64,000 nt of DNA, taken from NCBI GenBank assembly GCA_973895155.1, contig OZ316892.1, positions 10,726,001 to 10,790,000 on the forward strand, given 5' to 3'. The translations under genes were made by a program, and so were the position numbers. The notes under the pieces are model-generated. The model made no database searches, had not been told where the DNA came from, and saw nothing but the letters and a program-made list of their open reading frames with translations. Of this stretch, positions 42,625 to 55,145 are shown in pieces. Numbering within the stretch: the first letter of the stretch is position 1; every line of letters starts with the position of its first letter. The stretch is from Marsupella aquatica. Its lineage: Eukaryota > Marchantiophyta.

Positions 42625-43936
42625 TTGATGGGGCCCCTTCAGGGAAAGCAAACCCCAATGAGGCCCCAACTTTGAAAAAAGACTACCTGGGGCCCCCTTT
42701 CCGGGTTACCCCTGCTCATCAAGGGTGATCATCCAACAGAGGACACCCTACTATCAGGTATTCTCCAATCAACCTCTTGATATCATATTACTGAGGGATG
42801 CTTCTACCTGCATTGCAAATTGGAGCAAACAATAGTGCGATGTAATGTAAATCAATTTCATACTAAGATTGGACAACAAGTCAACTATAATTTTGGTCAT
42901 TACCTTCATATCAGAATTTCCCACGGTCTGAGGTTTGGAATGTCCTTTGGAATATCTTTCCAGGACCGGAGTGATGTCGCCCTTCTGCATTTCAGGTATT
43001 GGAAAAAAGCTTCAATCCCCATTCGGCAATGCAAAATCCACATCAAATTCTCCTGTTGTCCATGCCCAGTCAGGCCAAGTGTCCATACCATTGTCCATTG
43101 CCTAAAGAAAATGCTCAATATAGTAAAACAACATTGCAACAATTTGTCCCAGCAGGTCACCCTTGTGTATTGCAAATAAACCCAACCTTACGCGAAAATG
43201 TCACGTTCCACGTTAGCATAAAGAAAACCAATGCATCACACAAAGCAGTCAGAGTTTGTAATCCTCATACAAAAACAATAATGGAACTTTGCAAAGTAGA
43301 TTGCATCTTGTGAACTTTAGTCAATCAAAACGACAGGAAGGTGGGCAATGGCAGCCTACATTACAATGGACGGGGCAGTAGAGCTCAATGTACCTTGTAG
43401 TCTTCAGTGACAACAATAGTGGAATTGCAGCGTTTGTATTCCACTCTCATGAGGGCAATTGTTTGCACACTTGAGCCTGTGCTCTCAAATTGTCAGGTTG
43501 TACTTTGGGGCTCCCCACCACTATGCATTGGTCAGATATATTGCACTTTGGGGCAACAAAGCACAAACAAACCCTTTGTTGTGCTTGCTTGATTAGGAGA
43601 AAGGTGGGAAATTGCATTAACAATGTTGTTGGAGTGCTTGCACACTTGAGTTTATAGTGTCAGGTTGACTGGGCATCTGGCACAGTTTACCATGTTGGAT
43701 GGAGTTGGGAGTGTGGGCATTTGGCACGGTTTACCATGTTGGATGGAGTTGGGAGTGTCAGGTTGACTGGGCATCTGGCATGGTTTACCATGTTGGATGG
43801 AGTTGGGAATAATAGTGACCACCAGTGATGAGTAGGGGTGAAGGGGGGGGGGGGGTGGCGGGAAGGGGGGCCAAGAAGTCCATTTCCTAAGTTGGGGCCT
43901 CATGAGGGGTTTATTTCCCAGGAGGGGCCCCATCAA
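42625..43936. mobile_element. 1.3-kb element with ~50-bp terminal inverted repeats
   Basis: The left end TTGATGGGGCCCCTTCAGGG (continuing AAAGCAAACCCCAATGAGGCCCCAACTTTG) is mirrored at the right end, which finishes GGGGCCCCATCAA at 43936; about 43 of 50 positions match by eye. Inside lie a decayed coding-like minus-strand segment (about 42769-43090, with EMQKGDITPVLERYSKGHSK and an in-frame TGA just upstream), a ~44-bp minisatellite (43671-43807) and a 14-G run near 43845. Best read as a non-autonomous DNA transposon or foldback element. Confidence 0.6.
43657..43807. repeat. 44/54-bp minisatellite
   Basis: Units starting GGGCATCTGGCACAGTTTAC at 43671, 43715 and 43769, each continuing CATGTTGGATGGAGTTGGGA; the longer spacing comes from an extra GTCAGGTTGACT. 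Confidence 0.9.
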
Positions 43937-46076
43937 GTAGTTTTCTCAGTTAAGGTTTGTCAAATTTTGAGTTTGAGACCTCTTTTGTTGATCTTCATGG
44001 AGGTTACTAAGTCACTGGAAGACTCTTCATGATGAGTGTTAGTGATCTATCTTCATTGAGGTTACAAAGTCATTGGAAGACTGTTCAAGATGAATGTTGT
44101 TGATCAGATCAAAGCGCTCTTGGAACTTCTAACCTTTGGTTATCTATATGCCTGGGAGACTTCATTGTAACAGTGTTGATTATACTGTTTTTGGTAAGAA
44201 TTTGATCCACACTTAAATTACTGTTACTCTAGCTAACAGCTACTTTATGCCCTCTGGATTTTTAGGGCCTTATTATCGAAGCATCATTCATTCAAATTTT
44301 GCTAACTTGAGCCCTCAACATTCTGTGTAGGACATTCTGCTATCAAACCCACTAAGTTTAGCGGGACACATAAGATTCAAAGCATATAAAACAAAATATC
44401 CAGAGGGCTCAAGTTAGGGAATGGTTTCACACAGCACAAGCTTAACCCTGGCCCGCTGGTGCTCCTGAGGGAGCTATGCAATGTCACTTGGAAAGAGAGG
44501 AATGCTCAGGTGTACTCCAATTCCTTGGTCACCTTGGCCCAAGTTGGGTCCTTCTAAACTTCATGAAAGATCACCTCAAGACTGTCAGGAAAACTAGAAA
44601 CTCCAGCAAAGCATTGATGAACTGGAACTTATTTTGAGACGGTGGGCCAACAATGAGGTTCCAACTGCTATGACCTAAAACTATGGTAATGCATGAAAAA
44701 AAGAGGCCAATGGCTCTGATTACCCTAGATATGAACTGAAGGATAAAACCTATGAGCATCACTTTGACAAGAACTGGATGATGTCTCCCGTTGATAACAC
44801 CCTGACTTGCGAAGCTCCTTGATCTAGTATTAGTAGATTTGTTTTCAAGAAGCTCAGCACTATTAACGTTAGACAACTGGGTTGCAGCTATCTCTACAGT
44901 CGGACAGTGTGGGGGATGAGCACTCCCCCGCTCCCCCACTGTTGTCCCAGACTGGATTTTTGAGGACTATCTGTTCTGGTGGCTGACGAGGGCTTTCTTC
45001 CTGGATTAGGGCATTCTGGCTTTGGGGCTGTGGCCTCCTGGGCTGCCTTATGCGGCCCGGTTTGTTCTTGCTTTGCTCGGGTAGTTCTGCCCCCGTGTGC
45101 TATAAAGCTTCATTTGGGACAGTGCCCTTGTGGGAAGGCATTACCCTCCACATAACACTCTTTAGCACTCAATGGGTGAATCTAAGCATTGTCATAGCAA
45201 GGATTTGTGGTTGTGATTGTTGGATGTATGATCTATATGGGGCACATATATAGATAGCCTGTAAGGTTTTTCTCCCAGTCACAAATTCATTTTATGTCTT
45301 GGCGGATACTTCACTTATGGCCCTGTTTTGACACAAATGCATTTTATGTCTTGGCTGGTACTTCACTTATGGCCCTAATGACTTTGGCGTAACACCTTTT
45401 GCCATCCCAAGGCTTTTCGCCAGAATGTAAGTAATGGGTTGGAGCAACTGCATGGGGCAGGACAACTTGAATGCCACGAGGAAAGCACACCGCAGCACAG
45501 CATTGTGAGCATTGTTATTTGCAAGTTGCTCTAGCTGTGGTTAACTTGCTTTGCTTTATTCCCATGTCTTTTCCCCTTGATCGGGTCTCTGGCCTTTTGG
45601 AGCTTTTTGTAGGTTGGCAGCGTTATATATACTTCATCAATCAAGCACTAAAATATTGGATTCCCCCCATTCTGGCCGATCGTTGTTTTACAAAATGTCA
45701 AGCTCGGCGGGAAGAAATTGAACATCGGAGTGATTTTGGCGGTGGGAGAGTTTTTCTAGGTTAGCGTCTTCTTTGGCTCAGGTGGGAGATCTGTTTGCAT
45801 TGAAAAACGTTAAGTGGATTGCAAGGTAGCTGTTTAATCTGTTTTAATTAATTTTTGTAACTTCTGCGTCAGCCAGTCGCATGAGCAATTTTCTCATCTC
45901 TGCCATTTCCGAACGCCTATTTGGGGCAGGTTAACACTTAAATTGCAAGAAGTAGTGATGACAGGATTTGGCAATTTCTAAGGTGATGGAGGAATTCTTT
46001 AGTGTTCGTTGAACAGTCCAGTTAGGCCTGCGATCAAAATTTGTTCACGACATCGCTGTTTCTGATTGCCCAATAG
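43937..46076. other. No recognised gene
   Basis: A duplicated GATCTTCATGGAGGTTAC / ATCTTCATTGAGGTTAC pair lies near 43990 and 44050, and a duplicated GCATTTTATGTCTTGGC block near 45287 and 45338. A 122-codon minus-strand frame at 44571-44939 has a hydrophobic middle but no motif. I do not call it a gene. Confidence 0.4.
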
Positions 46077-48511
46077 TTTCTGTTTGCTCTTGTCTCCTGA
46101 ACTTTTGTTTGAGCTAAAATATGAAGACAGGGAATCTGAGTGTCCTCAAGCAGCTGCTCGTCCTCTTCCAGGTCTTGTTTAGAACGTGAAGTGAGTTTGT
46201 GTGTGTTATCATCATCTTTCTGCGTGAAGTGTACATAATGTAGGTCTTTTACTGGAAGTAGAGATCGAAGATGACCAAGCCTTTGTTGAAGTGGTATACA
46301 TTGCCGATACCCAAGGAGTGCTGGGCAAGACTCATGTGCATTCTCTCACTGATGTTGCTGCGGATCAATTCGAGAAGGTTATTATTCCAGGCTGGTAACT
46401 GATTTTTTTAGCAGGGGAATCATGACTTCGTGTGACACCAGATGTTTTCTTCAGGTGGTAGACCCTGTACTCAATCCTTTCGTTCCTTGCATTATTATGA
46501 CAGGTGATGCGACACAATATCCACCCGTCAATATTTGCAGAAGAATTTCTCCGGACCCGATGAATCCCAGCTCTGTATTGGGTCATTTAGTTTACCGTAT
46601 CCCTGGTTTGCATTTTGCCATTCAGGTTAATTATCTTTTCAGTAATTCGTTATAAGTACCACCACTTCATTCAGTGCCTATCTCGTTCAGTTTCCTTTAT
46701 CTTGAGTACCGCAACCGCATATTATTTGTTCCTGACTGACTCAAGCCGTAGTTTCAATATTTTTTGCTTCCATGCATGTATACCTCGCACAATTGCATAT
46801 GGTTCTCTATATATCAGATTTTGGAACGTTGGTTCATCAATAAGACAGCATGCCATGCATCAGTCCTCAATAACAGAAGGGCAATATGATGTTCTTGTGA
46901 TGGGGTGGCTTCATCCTCAAGGGAGGGACCTCTGCGATTCAGAGCTGCATAGATTTGTGTGAACATATTATTTTCTGTCGATTTCCTAACGAGGCTGGGA
47001 GATTCAGGATGTAAGTTTCACTCTGCCTTAAATCGAATACCCCTTGTGGAGCAGGAGGATCAAATATGGATACAGGTGGTTCCAGAAGCCCCAGATGGAA
47101 CGTAGCTGGCGCTTTGCATATTGATGTCTTCAAATATCGTGACAGAGACAAGATACAGATTCTGATTTTGACGTCATTGTTCTGTCCGTTGCTTCCCTAT
47201 TTTGAGAAAAAAATTTACACTCTCGGGCTGACGCTTTGAAGGGGTCTTCTCTAGTCACAGTGAGGATAACGGTTCACTGTTCCATGGTCAAAATACCTGT
47301 CCGAAAAGTTTTGTGTGTGCAAGTAGCACTCCTAGAAGTTCACCGCATGAAGAAGTTGCACCAGTGAAAATGACGAAGGACAAGGATTCCCGATACTGTG
47401 GACACAGCTCCTGTTGATTGAAAATATTCTTGTGGCTTATTTTGGAGGGCATGTAAAGAAAGATTTGCTCGATTGCTGGATTCTGCTAAGTACAATAATC
47501 ATAATAAAATATTGTGCCGCCAGCAGAATTGTTCATGTCGCTGCCTTTTACTCATATAAAGTATCAAAATGGACATCTCTACCACTCTGGTTTTTCTCGT
47601 CCTCCACAGACTTTGCAGCTCTCGGCAGGGTAGAAAATACCTTTTGGAAATTCCACTTTACATTACCGATCATCTCCATGGTTGAGGAGGCGTAAAGACA
47701 AAGACATGCCACACAACTAGTCTCTTGTCTCTCGACATACTATTGTTGTTTGGGAGGCAGAATGGTAGCCTACAGGATAACCGGTTTCTTTCCTGTGTTA
47801 GTTTAGTAGGATCTCCCTCCTGAAGCTTAAACATTTTGTGGGCTTGGTTTTGCCTGGTTCCGAACCCACGATACAAGATACTGATTCTGGCTAACTGCAG
47901 TATTTTTACACGAGAAATTCATCATGGAAGCCTTTCAGTCTCGTTTTGTAGAGTCATGATACTTACTCTAGACGAAGTGCAGTGATTTCACAAATTCTTT
48001 AATGTTGGTTGCCGGAGTTGCTTGGCTAGTGGTACTCCACCGATAGTGAAACTAGACGCAGTACTGGAATTTAGAATTACTCTAGCAATACAATTTTATC
48101 GACTTGCAAATTGGCAAGCAAGTCCGGTTCCCAAGAACTAGTGATTAAACGGAGCGTGGGAGGAGAAATATCTTAAACTTGTTATGCTCCAGTGGGAATC
48201 ATTAGTTTGTGGGAGAGGTACTGCAACAGAGCGAAGCTTCTGTGCATCTCCTTTCGTCGGAAAAAGCTCGGCTCCCCTACGAAGCAGTCGATGTAAGAGT
48301 ACTAAGATGACATGTGTCTGCTGCCGTTGTAATAAAAGTTGTAGGGTCTACAGAGCAACAAATGATAATGATAGCTCCAGAGAACTGCGTTACAGTCACT
48401 TCTTCCAAGCAGTTGCATGCAAGCTCGGGCTACCCATGTATCCTGCTATTAACTGGTCTGAGCCCTGACACCATTGTAGAACTTCTCAGATGGGCTGAGT
48501 TTTACTCATAA
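46077..48511 (+). CDS. Unrecognised multi-exon gene (partial model)
   Basis: Candidate exons 46077-46171, 46244-46377, 46455-46625 and 46818-46886 join in phase with GT-AG borders and encode in part SPELLFELKYEDRESECPQA, LLLEVEIEDDQAFVEVVYIA, DTQGVLGKTHVHSLTDVAAD, VVDPVLNPFVPCIIMTGDAT, QYPPVNICRRISPDPMNPSS and ILERWFINKTACHASVLNNR. A likely last exon, 48345-48511, reads EQQMIMIAPENCVTVTSSKQ...SPDTIVELLRWAEFYS and ends with TAA. Exons between 46890 and 48344 are unresolved, and a TGA follows the fourth exon. Composition and phase consistency across three junctions argue for a real gene or recent pseudogene. I recognise no domain and propose no function. Confidence 0.45.
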
Positions 48512-48599
48512 TCAACGGTTGTTGGGTGATAGATTTTTGCAACCAGGTGATGAATAATGTGGAACCAGATGGTATGTGAGTCCACTGGTGGCCAGATTC

Positions 48600-49050
48600 T
48601 GGAATATTTGAAGACGGAATGCCGACTCCCTCTCTCTACATAAACTGAAATCAACATGGAAAGCTCCCATTAACAATGACCAATGCCAAACCATGGACAT
48701 TCTGTTGGACATGGCATGGGTCGTTTAGCTTTGATGATTTGGTTCCCCATACTGGCCTCTATTGCTGATTGCATGCAAAATGTCTGCGGATGTACACTAA
48801 AACTGCTGTAGGAGGTACAGATTCTTGCAGACATAGGAATGCAGACTCCCTCTTTCTAAATAAACTGAAAGCAACATGCAAAGCTCCAATTGACAACTCC
48901 ACCAAAGCCAAATACTTTAAAAATTTGTTGGATCTGAATTGTCGCATAGCGTTTTTAGCACTGGTCAATTGGTTCGCAGTGGCGTTGAGTGCTGATTGCA
49001 TGCAAAGAATGCCAGTGGATGTACAAGTATACCTGCTCTACTAAGGAGGT
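48600..49050. repeat. ~223-bp tandem duplication
   Basis: GGAATGC(C/A)GACTCCCTCT...ATAAACTGAAA at 48616 and 48836, and GCTGATTGCATGCAAA at 48764 and 48991, define two diverged copies, offset 220-227 bp, directly downstream of the last exon of the gene above. Confidence 0.85.
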
Positions 49051-49369
49051 ACATAACTTGTTTTTACTTTGAACAACAGTAAGGAAAGTGACAATCTGGG
49101 AGTAGACAGTACTGATCTTTCAAATCAATAGAATTTAAAAGCTATAAGCAAACCCGACTATATTCTATCATCAGCTCGCGATTGTAAATTGAAGTTTCTG
49201 AATAAAAAAAATTTCATTGTAAAATCCTGACTGAAACTACCCAAGGAAGCGGGTGTGCCGGAGAAGCTAGAGGAAATGACTATAAATTATTTGGGCTCTG
49301 CTCGCACAGGTTCAAATTTTGCCGTCCGCGATAAATCGTTCTTGATACGACTCTTTGCAGAGGTGATTT

Positions 49370-49720
49370 TCTATGCACTGTCTCGTCAGTCCTATACATT
49401 CAATTCATGTATTGGTATTAGTTCAACTCCAGATGCTACATATGGAAACGAGACTCTGCAGAGGTTTTCGTCAATTCACTATTTCGTCAGTTCTGTATAT
49501 GTACAGTATTCAACTTTCAAGCATTGGTATTCCATACTAGTCTTCGTTCTAGATGCTAAGTATTGAAAAGACATCCTGCAGAGGAGTTTACCCGACGTAA
49601 TTTTTTGTCAGTCCTGTATACAGATAGTATTCAATGTATACAGATAGTATTCAACTTTCAAGTATTTGTATTCTATACAAGCCTCCGTTCACCTCTAGAT
49701 GCTAAGGAGAGATTTTCTTG
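49370..49720. repeat. ~110-bp diverged tandem repeat, three copies
   Basis: GTCAGTCCTGTATAC-type starts at about 49385, 49487 and 49604, each followed by AGTATTCAACTTTCAAG(C/T)AT and TCTAGATGCTAAG. Confidence 0.8.
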
Positions 49721-49736
49721 ATGTGATCTTAGCACG

Positions 49737-49885
49737 AAAAGTGTTACTTGAAGAGACCGTGAGTGATCCAGACCCTTGATTGACCTTGAATCTATGTACC
49801 CAAAACTTCAGATCCTTTCAAGTCACGTCATTTTGGGGTCCCATCAAGTAAATGCCATTTGGGGTCTCATCAAGTAAATAGTTCA
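49737..49885. mobile_element. Short MITE-like element, copy A
   Basis: Contains GTGTTACTTGA, GTGAGTGATCCAGACCCTTGA and CCCATCAAGTA at the far side, related in mirror and direct sense to elements at about 50725-50837 and 56735-56826. The ~110-150-bp unit has ends resembling GTGTTACTTGATGGACC on opposite strands. Confidence 0.4.
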
Positions 49886-50724
49886 ACTCTAGATGCTGTT
49901 CCTAGGCTCAAATTATGCCCGTTTCACATAATTATAATATGTCAATCAAGTCTTTGTTAAACCTACTTCCTCTAGATCATGTACTTATTACAATGCCAAG
50001 TGCGTGTTTCTTGAGCACCTCCACGCATGCAGAATTTGAAAACGGTGGTCAATCATAATTGTTCATCAAACCACGGGATTTCATTAGTTTGGTCGGTACA
50101 CAATGGAGTATTACTTTAGTTCCTCTCACCCTCCTCTCAATATTGTTGAAGAAGAGCTGCCAATATTGGCATATTGCTCTAAAAGCAGCAACCAGTCATC
50201 CATCATAACGTCAGTAAGCCTGTGAACCTTCATCAGGTCCAAGACCTTGCATCAGTTTCGAAACAGTGTCCATTACTCAGAAGCTACTCAACCTACTTGC
50301 ATACGGCAGTTATGTAAACTAAACAGTATAATAAGCATTCACCATTTTTCTTTCTCATGGTCTATTTAAAAAATGTCATGATTCTGATGGGAAGTTCCGT
50401 AGCTGTTGGATTATGATGACATGTTTTCCTAACATGTCATGGATCTGAAGGACCACTGTGTACCTTTTCCACTGCCAACCCATCATTTCCCTGGGCAGGG
50501 AAAGATGGACTTTGTTTACCCCTGCACACTACAAAGTCCAGTTTTCAGGCTGACCTGTCAACTCCCCATAGCATCTTGATCATCTTGTTTAGACATTATT
50601 TCCACTCAATATCACATATTATTGACAAGAATCTGCAAAGCACAGGCATTGAGCTAGTCCCCACTATAACAGTAAGAACTTTCCCTATACCTACCCCCAA
50701 AATACGGAAATAGATAGGTATTAT

Positions 50725-50837
50725 GCTTGATGGACCCCAGAAAAGTAATATTGGATGGACACTTAGTGATCCGAGTTGATAAGCCTCAAAAAACGATGGA
50801 CTCAAAATTTCATGAGGTCCATCAAGTAACACACGCT
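50725..50837. mobile_element. Short MITE-like element, copy B
   Basis: Starts GCTTGATGGACCCC and ends GAGGTCCATCAAGTAACACA, forming imperfect inverted ends; internal GTGATCCGAGTTGATAAGCC corresponds to the ATCCAGACCCTTGATTGACC of copy A. Confidence 0.45.
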
Positions 50838-52780
50838 TTTCATTTTTGAGGTTTCATCATGTGTATCTCTGGGTAAGTGGAAGAAGGACTCTACTGATAA
50901 CTCTACTCAAAAGAAGAAAAAGAAACATGACGAAAGACAGAACATGGGTGAGAGCCTTATTTTTTATTCAGTGTGGAGGGGGAGTCAATGTGTCTACTGC
51001 CTTCCTTGCAACAGGGCCTTTTTGTCACTTGTCTATCTGAGTTCGACCTTTTTAGTTTAGGTGAACGAATCTCAGCCACGTGTCTGCAGTGGCAAATGGC
51101 CTTTGAGTTATCACTGAGGTTTTCCTTTCTATCAATCGCCAGAGCAATTTAAAGTTAAGATATTGGCAATTTTTCACTTGCAAAGATGAATTTAGGTGGA
51201 CAGCCTTCAATTGCATTTTGGTTTATTGAAACACATTTTGAATATCTTTCTATCTCTAATTAAGGAGCACCCATTAATATGAGGAAGACCAACGGTTCCG
51301 ACAGTAATGGGCAGGAGCCAAAAAGTTAAATATGTCCCCCCAAAATGAACTCTTGACGCTAAACTACTATAGTAATAATACCCTCAACTGCACTGATGCA
51401 TGCATCATCATAACAGCTAAATTAGTCGTTGAAAGGATAAATTATGATCTTTGAGTTTGAGCCTAGATTTTGCACTTAATACGGCATCCCTTCGCCGGTT
51501 CTAAGGTCTGGGGGCGTTGGCATCGTAGCTACTCGAGTAGGGCTGGAGGTACGAGAAAGATTCACAAGACCTGACATGATTGTTTTTCATTCTCCAAGAA
51601 ATGAACACTTCAAAAAAAAAATTTAAGTATGGCTCTGGCTCGTTCATCCGGGACTCTAGCAAAGTAAAAGAACATCTATTCTATCTTCAGTTGAACTAGA
51701 AAGAGTTTTTTTTCAAGGTGATAACAAACCTCTTAAATATGCTCATTAGTGCCGGGGGAGTGGCTAGAGGGGGGTTTGGTAGATCAAATCGCTAGTGAAC
51801 AGTCAGGATTCGATCTCGTTTACTCCACTTTCAGGGAATGTAAGAATTATCGTGGGATTGAAATATGATAGTAATCGATTGACAACTAACATCCCACATT
51901 CCCATCTTAAACTTGTCTCAAGCCCAGTAACTTAATGATTGGGGCAGTTCTGAACAAGCTGAGTCGAGCGTGTCGTCAGTCTACAGAATTTCAGCGTGAT
52001 TAGCGTGTTGATAAGTCGCTCTGCTGCATGGGTAGAAGGATTAGCGTATTATGAGTGCCTCTGCTCATCTGCTGCATGGGTAGGAAGGACTCCAGGATTG
52101 AGTGCATGAGCATCACAGTCATCTCGAAGTTCCAAGTGGCTGAGTGTGCCAATGTACACAGGGCATGACTGTGAGGATTACAATCATGCGAGATGTGCAA
52201 ACTGGCAAATACAGTTTGCTGCAAATTACTGTACAATCCCGGAGCAGACTAGGGGCGACACGGCAGATCTGGCAAGCTAAGGTCTTACCGGATGATGTTC
52301 TTGTGACAACGAATCATAATTAATGATGCAGTGAGTGATCATTGGGGATGATACATTTGTTAATAACCTTCATATTTTGTGCATGAAAAACGGATCGCCC
52401 CTCTTGGCTTGGTCAAATTCCGGGAATTTAGAGGGTTGATCTAGAAACGAAAATCACGCTTCCCCTCATCAAACGTTGGAGTCGCGTGCGGAGATAATAA
52501 CCAGTATGTATTTCGTTCAGGATGTATTTCGTAAGAAATTACGAACTGAGGTAATTGTCTGGATTTCAGTTAAACATTGGTGACACCACAAGTGTAAACG
52601 TCCATCGTGGATATAAATGAAAGTTGACGATAGAAACGAATCCCGTCAAACGTAGCTAGGGCAGACTAGAACAAAAGAGTCATCCCACGATGAATTTGAA
52701 TCGAAGTTGGTCCCACGATTCCAGCGTTATTTTGCCAGCTACAGGAGTATGTCGGCTGCTTCCAGATTGAGGTTACAATT
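50838..52780. other. No gene recognised
   Basis: AT-rich. A CTGCTGCATGGGTAGAAGGA block is duplicated near 52021 and 52070. Short ORFs only. Confidence 0.4.
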
Positions 52781-52924
52781 GCACAATGTATGGCAGATCA
52801 GGGAGCTTTGATTTGAAGTATATGCCACCACACGATACTTCTTCTGGATTGGAATTCCTAAATCTTCTTGTGGTTATAGATAACAGATTCTTTGCTTGGG
52901 AATCGACCCGCCCACATCTCTTTC

Positions 52925-53380
52925 TTACAGGAATCTTTGTCGAGCAGCCTCAGAATGTTGTCTTTTCAAGGCCACTCAACGCAACTTCACCGTCTCGAAG
53001 ACATGAAAGGCAGGGCCTTGTAGGTAAGGTATTTTAGCGTGTACTGTTTAACAGTTAGCTTACGTCGTGGACTCAGTGAGTCAGGGCACGGAATGTGCAG
53101 CGGTCCAAAATAAATCGATCTCGTTCTTTCAGGAATCTTCGTCTCGAGCAGCCTCAGAATGTTGTCTTTTCAAGGCCAACTCAACGCAACTTTATCGCCT
53201 TCAAGGCATGAAAAGGAGGGGTCCGTAGCTCCTTGGAGTTTTCCTCATTGCCTCCCCTTTATTGGGTCTCTTGCCTCGATCGTGTCTCTTGGTTATAGGC
53301 CTTTTGTTTTTTGGCAATGCGATATTTAATTTTAGCATGTACTGTTTAACATTTACTCACGTCAGGGACTCAGGGAATGA
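52925..53380. repeat. ~200-300-bp partial tandem duplication
   Basis: GAATCTTTGTCGAGCAGCCT (continuing CAGAATGTTGTCTTTTCAAGG) is present at 52931 and 53133, and TAGCGTGTACTGTTTAACA...GGACTCA at 53035 and again near 53333. The same order in both copies indicates one duplicated segment with a later insertion or deletion. Confidence 0.8.
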
Positions 53381-55145
53381 TATGTACAGTCATACAAAAC
53401 CCAAGACTACAGACCGTAAGTACGTATCGTTTCAAATGGTAGCAGTGTAGCACTCACCTGAGCTGCACTGCAGACTTACCTTCTTCCTCTGGAGTCAGGA
53501 CGTCACCAGTGAGTTGTGATAGGTTCATCATAATTATCAGCACGCACCGAACAGTAATCAAGTAATCAATCAATCAACAATGCAAATCAATCATGCGAAT
53601 CATCAGAACCCGTCCTTTCTGTCTGAGCGTCTCTGTTTGGTACAGCCTCCCGTGTTTTCCTTGGTCTTTCTTTGTGGAGACTGTCTCGTTGCTATTGGTC
53701 CTATCCATGTACTCTACAGCTCTCCGTCCTTGTTCATTTGGTCATCTATTCATCTTCGTGTGTCTACCTCTTAGCTTGTGGGGTATAATTTGCTTGCTAG
53801 CACTCAATTTTTTCCACCAGAACCACTCTTTCAGAAAAAAATTGTTCACAAGTTTCTATCTAAGTATGTGTCATTAAACCATAGCAAAATGTTAAGAGAA
53901 AGGTCCCATGCAGTACTGGCAGGGAGTGCCCACCAGTGCGGACCCCAAGCTGCCCCCCATTTCCCCCAAATTTGGAGGTAGGTGCACTACTCAGGCCACA
54001 GTCACATGGGGCGATTGTGGCCACTCCCTGCCTCCACCCTTGCACCCAGTCTCTGATACCCGGCCCAGGCCCGACTCCACCCAGGCTCCAACCGGCCGAG
54101 CCCAACGTTCGAGCGAGCATCCACAAGCCCAGCAGGAGGCCATGGCGACACCATTGCTCCAAACTCTCATGAAGCTCAAACTTCTTTCCCATCTGATGTG
54201 TAGCATGTGCTGAAATGGGGTTGATAATCATAGCTTGTTGGCATATATCCACGTAACTGATATTTCACAGCTGCAGAACTCCATTGCAAAAACCTCTCGA
54301 TCAAGCACTAAACTGATTTGCTTCTCAGTCAATGTGGATTTCTCCTGGCGCCAGACCTTATAAATCCGTCCACCTGTGTGGTAGCTTGAGAAACTCAATA
54401 CACACAAGTTGTGGCTTGCTGCACCAGAGACAACTCCCGAGCTTCCACATGAGCTGCCTAAAATTTGGTTAGCATCTTCACAGGAAATTTTGAATACCAT
54501 ATATTCCTGCAATTTAAATTTTGAGCACCATGTAATGCTGGCTGATCGCTCCTGCAATTCGCGAAATCTGTTAAGAAAGCATTGTGACAATAATCTGAAA
54601 TTTAAGGAATTGCTTGCAATTGATATTTCTTAGCAATTTCTCATGTTGTTAATGGGAATGATGTTTCATTAAGATTCCATGTTTATTCATTGTAGGTAGA
54701 AGCTCTTCTATGTGAATTCCCATGGCAGGGTTGAATCCTGGTGGGGATGTGATGTCCATTGACCTTCTTGATCTCAATATCTTTTTGCAAGCTACTGTGG
54801 GGCAGAGCAGACCTCCCCCTTGTTGAGCATAGACGACACTCGTAACGGTAAGCACATGACACATCCAATGCACAAGTAGTTGACACAAGAGATACGTGGT
54901 TCACCTCCTCGAGGCTACGTCCACGGGAACACACAAGAGAGCTTTACTGAACTCTAAGCCCGTCAGCCATACCAAGTCTTCACAGTGTAAGCTCTCATCA
55001 TCTCTCAAGTGGCTCCATAACAATGAGCCTAAGTTCCACTTATCCAAGCAAACACTGCTTGGCATATAGTGTGCATCCTAGTTAACCTAACCACGTCTCC
55101 GACTATGGTTAGCCTAACTACGGTTACATGTCGTAACCCTAGACC
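53381..55145. other. No gene recognised; includes a GC-rich island
   Basis: 53905-54180 is clearly GC-rich against an AT-rich background and open on several frames, with Pro/Arg-rich translations typical of compositional bias. No domain seen. Confidence 0.4.

Noticed and set aside
47690-47890. GGTTCCGAACCC-like box B suggesting a tRNA gene or SINE
   Set aside because: No cloverleaf, no box A at proper distance and no target duplication.
53908-54252. Overlapping Pro/Arg/Gly-rich ORFs on both strands
   Set aside because: Explained by local GC-rich composition; no domain or splice context.
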